NCBI GenBank assembly: GCA_025454565.1
Contig: JALOOE010000164.1
Coordinates: 1-6,058, forward strand
Direction: 5' to 3'
DNA from: Anaerolineae bacterium
Lineage (GTDB): Bacteria; Chloroflexota; Anaerolineae; CG2-30-64-16
Length of the DNA stretch: 6,058 nt
Shown: positions 1 to 4,269 of the stretch, in pieces
How positions within the stretch are numbered: position 1 is the first letter of the stretch
Layout: every line of letters starts with the position of its first letter
Position numbers and translations under genes: made by a program
The notes under the pieces: generated by a model
The model's database searches: none
What the model saw: only the letters and a program-made list of their open reading frames with translations
Told to the model about the DNA's origin: nothing

Positions 1-141
1 GAAAAAAACCTGGGCTTCGGAGATATGGCCGTTCTTTACCGCCTCAATGTCCAGGGAGAGGCCTTTGAAAAGGCCTTCTCAAGGGCAGGCATTCCCTTTT
101 CGAGGTCAGGAGATCTTCCCCTATCAGCGGAGGTTCGGTGA
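1..141 (+). pseudogene. UvrD/Rep-type (SF1) helicase fragment, truncated on both sides
   Basis: Frame 1 is open from the window edge to a TGA at 139-141. It reads FGDMAVLYRLNVQGEAF (positions 16-66) followed by KAFSRAGIPFSRSGD up to about position 114. This is the motif IV region of UvrD/PcrA/Rep helicases, where the family pattern is roughly D-x-A-V-L-Y-R-x-N-x-Q-x-x-x-x-E, then a helix and A-G-I-P-[FY]. In the family this segment lies in the second motor domain, with several hundred residues following. Here only about 25 bases remain before a stop in sequence that belongs to another gene. The upstream part lies outside the window. The 3' loss is seen directly; whether it is a natural rearrangement or an assembly chimera cannot be decided from the sequence. 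Assignment to the superfamily is fairly secure; the exact subfamily is not. Confidence 0.7.
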
Positions 142-844
142 TTATCATTGTGGCCACAAGACTCGCATGCATAAGTATCACGACGAACAGGCTTTCAGTA
201 CGATCATAGACCCATACCATAAGTATTCTGTAGGCTGGCAACCAAGCGAAAAGGCCCGCAAGCAAGATGGCCAGCGGGAGTGCTCCGGAGAAACTGTCGT
301 TTTCCCAGAACATAATGAAGTGCCAAGCTCCCCACATGAGGCCTACAATGAGCCCTGTAGTAAAAACGCTGTAGCGCAGCCTCATCTTTGGGGTAGCAAA
401 TCCCGTCCAGCCAAGCTCTTCGAAGATCCCGACCATGAGGCCAGCAACGAAACCCGTTAAGATAAGGGATGCCTTTTCATCTGAAATCAAGATGCTAGGG
501 GTGAACGCAGGGGAGAAAAGCGAGAGAACAAGGAGTACTACCACCGTCGAGAGCGGGGCGGCAAAGAACGCAACAGCGTACCAGCGAGCGCTTACTCTCC
601 ACCTGAGTAAATGGGCTAGAAGCCTATGAAGGCCGTCCCGCCCAGAGGTAAGGCCTGTCAACAAGATGCCCGCTACGCTAGGGCCGAGGAGCAATGCCAT
701 CCCCAGTGCCACAGCTTGGTCCGCGGCTACTGGGATGCCGTTAGGACCGGCTAAAATGAGAACTGCACCCCATGAGATGATAAATGTCAAAGTGAAGTAG
801 ACCAGCAGGGAACGCCTCTTGATGAAATCCGTGGCCTTTGTCAT
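44..844 (-). CDS. CPBP-family intramembrane metalloprotease (CAAX protease-like), C-terminus replaced
   Basis: This 266-residue polytopic membrane protein carries the CPBP/Abi motifs: Glu142-Glu143 in EELGWTGF (142-149), His175 in WGAWHFIMFW, and His226 in LMHASL. In this family these residues form the intramembrane metal site. Hydrophobic segments lie at about 14-32, 45-63, 88-110, 126-141, 160-180, 187-207 and 217-236. A Shine-Dalgarno-like AAGGGAGA (complement of 850-857) sits 5 nt before the ATG and supports the start. Residues up to about 247 (EPPLIGEDLLT) still look like the family. The last 18 or so (KRECLPLRRPF and onward) are the reverse complement of the helicase fragment, so the true end is lost; relatives usually continue with one more hydrophobic stretch. 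Base composition is AT-richer than in the genes to the right. CPBP proteins include prenyl-protein proteases and bacteriocin self-immunity proteins; no substrate can be assigned. An intact catalytic set suggests the gene was functional before truncation. Confidence 0.85.
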   Translation of the reverse strand: MTKATDFIKRRSLLVYFTLTFIISWGAVLILAGPNGIPVAADQAVALGMALLLGPSVAGILLTGLTSGRDGLHRLLAHLLRWRVSARWYAVAFFAAPLSTVVVLLVLSLFSPAFTPSILISDEKASLILTGFVAGLMVGIFEELGWTGFATPKMRLRYSVFTTGLIVGLMWGAWHFIMFWENDSFSGALPLAILLAGLFAWLPAYRILMVWVYDRTESLFVVILMHASLVATMIITEPPLIGEDLLTSKRECLPLRRPFQRPLPGH

Positions 845-891
845 GATATTCTCCCTTCAACCTGAATTGAGAATAAGCTCATGTTGCCGCC

Positions 892-934
892 GCCTGACAT
901 CGGCTTACGCCCGACGCTTTGCTGTGCGGTAGAC
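892..934 (-). other. attC-like degenerate recombination site (speculative)
   Basis: Read on the - strand upstream of the CPBP gene, the segment ends in AAGCCGATGTCAGGCGGC. This resembles the right-hand consensus of integron attC sites (TCSG..TTGARCGA..TTGTTAGRC), with C for T in the GTTAGGC core. A GTCTACC (complement of 928-934) is close to the RYYYAAC left core. The two cores pair poorly and TCGG/CCGA (900-914) is only a short inverted repeat. The CPBP start codon lies 48 nt downstream, as in a gene cassette. It could equally be chance similarity. Confidence 0.18.
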
Positions 935-943
935 CCATAGGCG

Positions 944-2137
944 TCAAAACGCGTTGATTGCCTTCGCTACTTCAGCAGCCTGCTCATCGCTCAACTCCGG
1001 AAACATCGGTAAGCTGAGAATCTCTCTTGCTGCCGCCTCAGTGTGCGGCAGGCCTTCTCCGATGGATAGCCGCTCCGCATAGGCGGGCTGCGCATGCACC
1101 GGCGCCGGGTAGTGGATCAGCGTGCCGATGCCCTGGCTGCGCAGATACGCCTGTAGCGCATCCCTGCGGGCCGACCGGATCACATATTGGTGGAAGACGT
1201 GGCTCACGCCGGGTCGCGTGGCCGGCGTGCGGACGCTCGAATCCGCCAGCAGCCGGTCGTATTCTGCTGCCAGGACACGGCGGCGAGCGTTCTCCGCATC
1301 CAGATAGCGCAGCTTCACGCGCAGGATGGCCGCCTGGAGCTCATCCAGCCGGCTGTTCAGGCCGGGGAGGGCGCTGACATAACGCTCGCGCCAGCCATAC
1401 TCGCGCAGCAGTCGGGTCTGTTCCGCCAGCGCCGGATCGCTCGTCACGACCGCGCCGCCATCCCCCAGCGCCCCGAGATTCTTCGTCGGATAGAAGCTGA
1501 ACGCGGCGATGTCGCCGAACGTCCCGGTTTTCCGCCTGTCGATCGTCGCGCCATGGGCCTGGGCGCAGTCCTCGATCACCCACAGATCGTAGCGCCGCGC
1601 AATCTCCAGGATGGCTGACATATCGGCCGGGTGACCGTACAGATGGACGGGAATGATGGCCGACCGACGACGGAAGACCGACGTTTGACGTTTGACGGTT
1701 GGCGCCGCGCTCCCGGCATCACCCGTCTTCCGTCCTTCGTCCTCCGTCCGCACCGCCTCCTCCAGCCGGTGCGGATCCATCGTGAAGGTCGCCGGGTCGA
1801 TATCCACCAGCACCGGCGTGGCGCCGGCCAGCTCGATGGCGGCGACGGTGGCGACCGCCGTGTGCGACACGGTGAAGACGCGGTCGCCGGGGCCGACGCC
1901 ACAGGCGCGCAGCGCCAGATGGAGCGCGTCGGTGCCGCTGCCCACGCCGATGGCGTGAGTCGCACCTTCGGTACCTCTTGCGCCCAGGTAGGCGGCGAAT
2001 TCGCGCTCGAACGCGGCCACCTGCTCGCCCAGGATGTAGCGCCCGCCGGTCAGCACCGACGCGATGGCGGCGTCGATCTCGGCTTTGTGCGCCAAGTAGT
2101 TGGCGCGCGGATCAGTTTGGGGAATCATTTGGGGCAT
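944..2137 (-). CDS. DegT/DnrJ/EryC1/StrS-family PLP-dependent sugar aminotransferase
   Basis: This 397-residue fold-type I aminotransferase is of the kind that transfers an amino group from glutamate or glutamine to a keto-sugar nucleotide. Visible family features in order are: GSGTDALHLAL (67-76), where the phosphate of PLP binds; VDIDPATFTMDP (111-122); IIPVHLYGHPADM (161-173); EDCAQAHGA (189-197), with Asp190 facing the pyridine nitrogen; SFYPTKNLGALGDGG (214-228), with Lys219 as the Schiff-base lysine; GLNSRLDELQAAIL (259-272); and HYPAPVHAQ (342-350). The catalytic set is intact, so it should be active. Residues 131-159 form a charged, low-complexity insertion where relatives have about five residues; it is encoded by a heptamer repeat element. 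A few extra residues near 55-60 (GTEGAT) may be another small insertion. It lies 57 bp downstream of the SDR gene on the same strand, consistent with a shared transcript. The precise sugar product cannot be read from the sequence. Confidence 0.95.
   Translation of the reverse strand: MPQMIPQTDPRANYLAHKAEIDAAIASVLTGGRYILGEQVAAFEREFAAYLGARGTEGATHAIGVGSGTDALHLALRACGVGPGDRVFTVSHTAVATVAAIELAGATPVLVDIDPATFTMDPHRLEEAVRTEDEGRKTGDAGSAAPTVKRQTSVFRRRSAIIPVHLYGHPADMSAILEIARRYDLWVIEDCAQAHGATIDRRKTGTFGDIAAFSFYPTKNLGALGDGGAVVTSDPALAEQTRLLREYGWRERYVSALPGLNSRLDELQAAILRVKLRYLDAENARRRVLAAEYDRLLADSSVRTPATRPGVSHVFHQYVIRSARRDALQAYLRSQGIGTLIHYPAPVHAQPAYAERLSIGEGLPHTEAAAREILSLPMFPELSDEQAAEVAKAINAF
1661..1747 (-). 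repeat. Translated heptamer repeat element inside the aminotransferase gene
   Basis: In the coding direction this element starts with GACNNNN heptamers (GACGGAG, GACGAAG, GACGGAA, GACGGGT, between about 1749 and 1722). It passes through a GC-rich centre, continues with AACCGTC, AAACGTC, AAACGTC, and ends GGTCTTCCGTCGTCG. On the + strand the same units are ACGTTTG, ACGTTTG, ACGGTTG (1681-1701) and GTCTTCC, GTCCTTC, GTCCTCC (1725-1745). A perfect 10-bp inverted repeat, GACGGAAGAC (1669-1678) and GTCTTCCGTC (1725-1734), lets it fold back. It encodes residues 131-159, between the EEAVR helix and the IIPVHLYG strand, where a short loop is expected. Boundaries are inferred from the protein family and are good to a few codons. 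Confidence 0.75.
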
Positions 2138-2144
2138 CGCTCAT

Positions 2145-2148
2145 CCTC
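2145..2148 (-). promoter_or_regulatory. Ribosome binding site (GAGG) of the aminotransferase gene
   Basis: GAGG, the complement of 2145-2148, lies 7 nt before the ATG at 2137-2135. A second in-frame ATG at 2128-2126 (Met4) has no such sequence before it. This favours the first ATG as the start. Confidence 0.55.
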
Positions 2149-2164
2149 GATCGGCGGGGCCAGT

Positions 2165-2186
2165 GGGCACGGTCGAAGACCGGCCC
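2165..2186 (-). other. Intercistronic hairpin between SDR and aminotransferase genes
   Basis: GGGC-A-CGGTC, loop GAA, GACCG-GCCC forms a nine-pair stem with one bulged base. It sits 8 nt past the SDR stop codon in the direction of transcription. No run of T follows on the - strand, so it is not a standard intrinsic terminator. An RNA-stability or partial attenuation role within the operon is possible but unproven. Confidence 0.45.
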
Positions 2187-2194
2187 GAGCGGAG

Positions 2195-3196
2195 CTACAG
2201 ATAGCGGCTCAGATGCTCTCGATAGAATGCCAACGTACGCGCCAGTCCCTCGCGCAGCGGGACGCGCGGCTGCCAGCCCAACTCGGCGCGGATCAGCCGG
2301 TCGTCGGCGTAGTAGTCGCCGATGTCGATGCGTTTGCGGTCGGCCGGGAAGGCCCGGACGGTGAACTCCCCGCCGCCGTTGACATCCACCAGCAGCCGGG
2401 CCAACGCCTCAAGGCTGATCACCTCGTTGCTGCCCAGGTTGAAGACGCCCCCATTGGCTTCATCGGCGGCCGCGGCGAGCAGCAACGCCTCCACGGCATC
2501 ATCCACGTAGGTGAAGTCGCGCAACTGCTGGCCCTCCCACACCTCGAACGGCTTGCCCTCGACCAGCAGCCGGATCCAGATCCCCAGGAAGGTCTGGCGA
2601 GCGTCTTTCACGCGCATCCGTGGGCCATAGGTATTGGTCAAGCGCAGGGCGCTGGCGCGCAAGCCATAGACGTTGTTGTAAAGGATATGGTACCACTCGC
2701 CGGCCATCTTGTTGATGCCGTTGACATCCACCGGACGCAGCAGATGCTTCTCGTCCACGGGCAGGGTGTCGGGCCGGCCGTAGATCTGCCGCGTGCTGGC
2801 GAAGACGATCTTGATGGCGGGGTTGTGCTTGCGGCAGGCTTCCAGGATCGCGAGCTGGGCGCGGCAGTTGATCTCCAGATCGGTGTAAGGGTCCTGCATC
2901 GAATCGAGATGGCTCGTCTGGCCCGCCAGGTTGAACAGATAGTCCTGGCCCTGGACGAGATAGGCCATGCTGTGCTCGTCGCGCACGTCGGAGATGTTGA
3001 CGCGGACGGCATTATCCAGCCCGGCGATGTTGAACAGGTTGCCGCCGTATTCCGGGATCAGGCTGTCCACCAGGGTGAGCTGCGCGCCCATCTCGACCAG
3101 GCGGCGCGCCAGATTCGCGCCGATGAAGCCGAGCCCGCCGGTGATCAGGATGCGGTGTTGCGCGAAGGCGTGCGCGAGCGCACGGGTGAGTTCCAT
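2195..3196 (-). CDS. Extended-SDR NAD-dependent sugar-nucleotide epimerase/dehydratase
   Basis: This 333-residue protein has the usual length of the UDP-glucose 4-epimerase/NDP-sugar dehydratase group. The Rossmann motif TGGLGFIG is at 19-26. Asp44 at the end of the second strand is placed to hold the adenosine ribose. NLAGQTSH is at 89-96, ASTRQIYG at 133-140 carries the active-site Ser/Thr, and RLTNTYGPR (185-193) and RDFTYVDD are typical substrate-domain motifs. Oddly, the YxxxK pair reads N-G-I-N-K: Lys163 is present but residue 159 is Asn where Tyr is the usual general base. The reaction is therefore uncertain, and epimerase, dehydratase and reductase activities all remain possible. No Shine-Dalgarno is visible; a TATCAT box 6 nt before the ATG suggests leaderless translation. 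The gene heads a two-gene unit with the aminotransferase, which suggests both act on one nucleotide-sugar intermediate in the cytoplasm. Confidence 0.92.
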   Translation of the reverse strand: MELTRALAHAFAQHRILITGGLGFIGANLARRLVEMGAQLTLVDSLIPEYGGNLFNIAGLDNAVRVNISDVRDEHSMAYLVQGQDYLFNLAGQTSHLDSMQDPYTDLEINCRAQLAILEACRKHNPAIKIVFASTRQIYGRPDTLPVDEKHLLRPVDVNGINKMAGEWYHILYNNVYGLRASALRLTNTYGPRMRVKDARQTFLGIWIRLLVEGKPFEVWEGQQLRDFTYVDDAVEALLLAAAADEANGGVFNLGSNEVISLEALARLLVDVNGGGEFTVRAFPADRKRIDIGDYYADDRLIRAELGWQPRVPLREGLARTLAFYREHLSRYL

Positions 3197-3202
3197 GAGC
3201 CA

Positions 3203-3231
3203 ATGATAGCGCGACCCGCCAGCACAACCAA
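3203..3231 (-). promoter_or_regulatory. Predicted promoter of the SDR-aminotransferase unit, leaderless
   Basis: On the - strand TTGGTT (3231-3226) and TATCAT (3208-3203) are 17 bp apart. Only 6 nt (TGGCTC) separate TATCAT from the ATG at 3196-3194, so transcription would begin at or next to the start codon. The -35 match is modest (TTG plus three mismatches). Absence of a Shine-Dalgarno agrees with a leaderless mRNA. Confidence 0.4.
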
Positions 3232-3312
3232 ATCGTCAATCCGCCATGTTTGAGCGCTTGCGGGATGTGCGCGTTGAATCGCTGCGCGCTTGTGTGCCTA
3301 TGCGCCCCTTGC

Positions 3313-3341
3313 TTGGATGACTGCATAAGTCCTGTTACAAT
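3313..3341 (+). promoter_or_regulatory. Predicted promoter of the UPF0104-DUF2079 unit, extended -10, leaderless
   Basis: TTGGAT (3313-3318) and TACAAT (3336-3341) are 17 bp apart. TGT directly before TACAAT makes an extended -10. Seven bases later comes the A of the ATG at 3349, so the predicted transcript starts at the initiation codon. This places the start of the UPF0104 gene at 3349, not at the in-frame ATG at 3340 that overlaps the -10 box or at the more distant TTG at 3250. Confidence 0.5.
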
Positions 3342-3348
3342 GCCCTGC

Positions 3349-4269
3349 ATGCGCCTACCCTGGAAACGCCTCGCCCAGATCGCAGTGCTGCTCGTCGCTG
3401 CGGGATTCCTGATTGCACTTGTCATCAGCCAATGGGCGGCGTTGCAGGCCTATGAGTGGCAACTCGCGCCGGGTTGGGCGCTGCTGGCGTTGGCCGGGCT
3501 GGAATTGACGTGGCTGTTCGAGCTGGATACCTGGCGCATGATCCTGGCGAGCCTGGGCGGGCCGTTGCCCTTTCGCCGCGCCGCGCCGATCTGGTTTCTC
3601 AGTAACATCCTGCGCTATATTCCCGGCAACATCTGGCAATTCCTCGGCATGGCCGAGTTGGCGCACGAGGAGGGCGTGCCGCGGCTGGTGACGCTGACGA
3701 GCATCGTGCTGCACCAGGCGATCTCGACAGCGGTCGGGATCGTGATCGCGGCGGTCTATTTTGCGGCGCTGGGACAAGGGGAGTGGCTGCGCTATCTGCG
3801 GCCGCTGCTGTGGTTTGTGCCGCTCGGTCTGCTGATGCTTCAGCCGCGCATCCTGGAGCGTGTGCTCAATTGGGCGTTCCGCAAGATGGGCCGCCCGCCG
3901 ATCCGCGTCACGCTGACGTGGGGACAAATCTGGATCCTCATTGGCCGCTATTTCGTCGTCTGGGTGGCGATGGGGCTGAGCTTCGCGGCGCTGGTGCGGG
4001 CGTTGGTACCGATCAGTTGGCGCGATGTGCCCTATCTCGTGGCATCCTGGGCCGCCGCCTATGTGATCGGCTACCTGACGTTGCTGACGCCCGCCGGATT
4101 GGGCGTGCGCGAGGGCGTGCTGGCGGCCCTGCTCTTCCCGATCATGCCGCCACCGGTTGCCGCCGTGGTCGCGATCATGGCCCGGCTCTGGATGGTGGTG
4201 GCTGAGGTGCTGGGCGCGGGGGGTTCGTTGGTGGTGTGGCGGCGGAGGAAGCTGGATGATGGAAAATAG
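3349..4269 (+). CDS. UPF0104/lysylphosphatidylglycerol synthase TM-region family membrane protein
   Basis: This 306-residue polytopic inner-membrane protein starts with a basic MRLPWKRLAQ before the first membrane segment. Hydrophobic segments lie at about 9-27, 42-57, 80-100, 115-140, 152-164, 192-217, 228-247 and 255-290. Two signatures identify the family: RYIPGNIWQFLG (89-100) and TPAGLGVREG (247-256). The family covers the membrane domain of the MprF flippase/synthase and archaeal AglD-like proteins. It is linked to moving or modifying lipid-linked substrates. No cytoplasmic aminoacyl-transfer domain follows, so MprF itself is unlikely. The frame is open upstream to 3250, but residues encoded there are cysteine-rich and unlike the family, and the promoter overlaps them. 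Its stop TAG (4267-4269) overlaps the next gene by 14 nt, indicating translational coupling. Likely partners are lipid-linked sugar enzymes nearby; this is inference. Confidence 0.88.
   Translation: MRLPWKRLAQIAVLLVAAGFLIALVISQWAALQAYEWQLAPGWALLALAGLELTWLFELDTWRMILASLGGPLPFRRAAPIWFLSNILRYIPGNIWQFLGMAELAHEEGVPRLVTLTSIVLHQAISTAVGIVIAAVYFAALGQGEWLRYLRPLLWFVPLGLLMLQPRILERVLNWAFRKMGRPPIRVTLTWGQIWILIGRYFVVWVAMGLSFAALVRALVPISWRDVPYLVASWAAAYVIGYLTLLTPAGLGVREGVLAALLFPIMPPPVAAVVAIMARLWMVVAEVLGAGGSLVVWRRRKLDDGK
4244..4248 (+). promoter_or_regulatory. Ribosome binding site (GGAGG) of the DUF2079-type gene
   Basis: GGAGG lies inside the 3' end of the UPF0104 gene, 7 nt before ATG 4256 and 10 nt before ATG 4259. 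The spacing favours 4256. It contrasts with the apparently leaderless first genes of the two divergent units and is typical for an internal operon gene. Confidence 0.6.

Noticed and set aside
111..116. AGATCT palindrome at the junction as proof of a cloning ligation
   Set aside because: A 6-bp palindrome occurs often by chance, and the join can only be placed within about 25 bp, so it proves nothing alone.
1631..3253. A 540-codon open frame on the + strand
   Set aside because: It lies antisense to two well-supported genes (aminotransferase and SDR) and has no recognisable motif. It is the mirror reading expected in GC-rich coding sequence.
3246..3320. Small open frame of 24 codons (MFERLRDVRVESLRACV and onward) in the divergent region
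   Set aside because: There is no ribosome binding site, it ends inside the predicted promoter, and its composition matches chance in GC-rich DNA.
3250..3348. Longer form of the UPF0104 protein starting at TTG 3250 (33 extra residues)
   Set aside because: The extra residues are Cys-rich and unlike the family, and the extended -10 promoter lies within them; the ATG at 3349 fits better.
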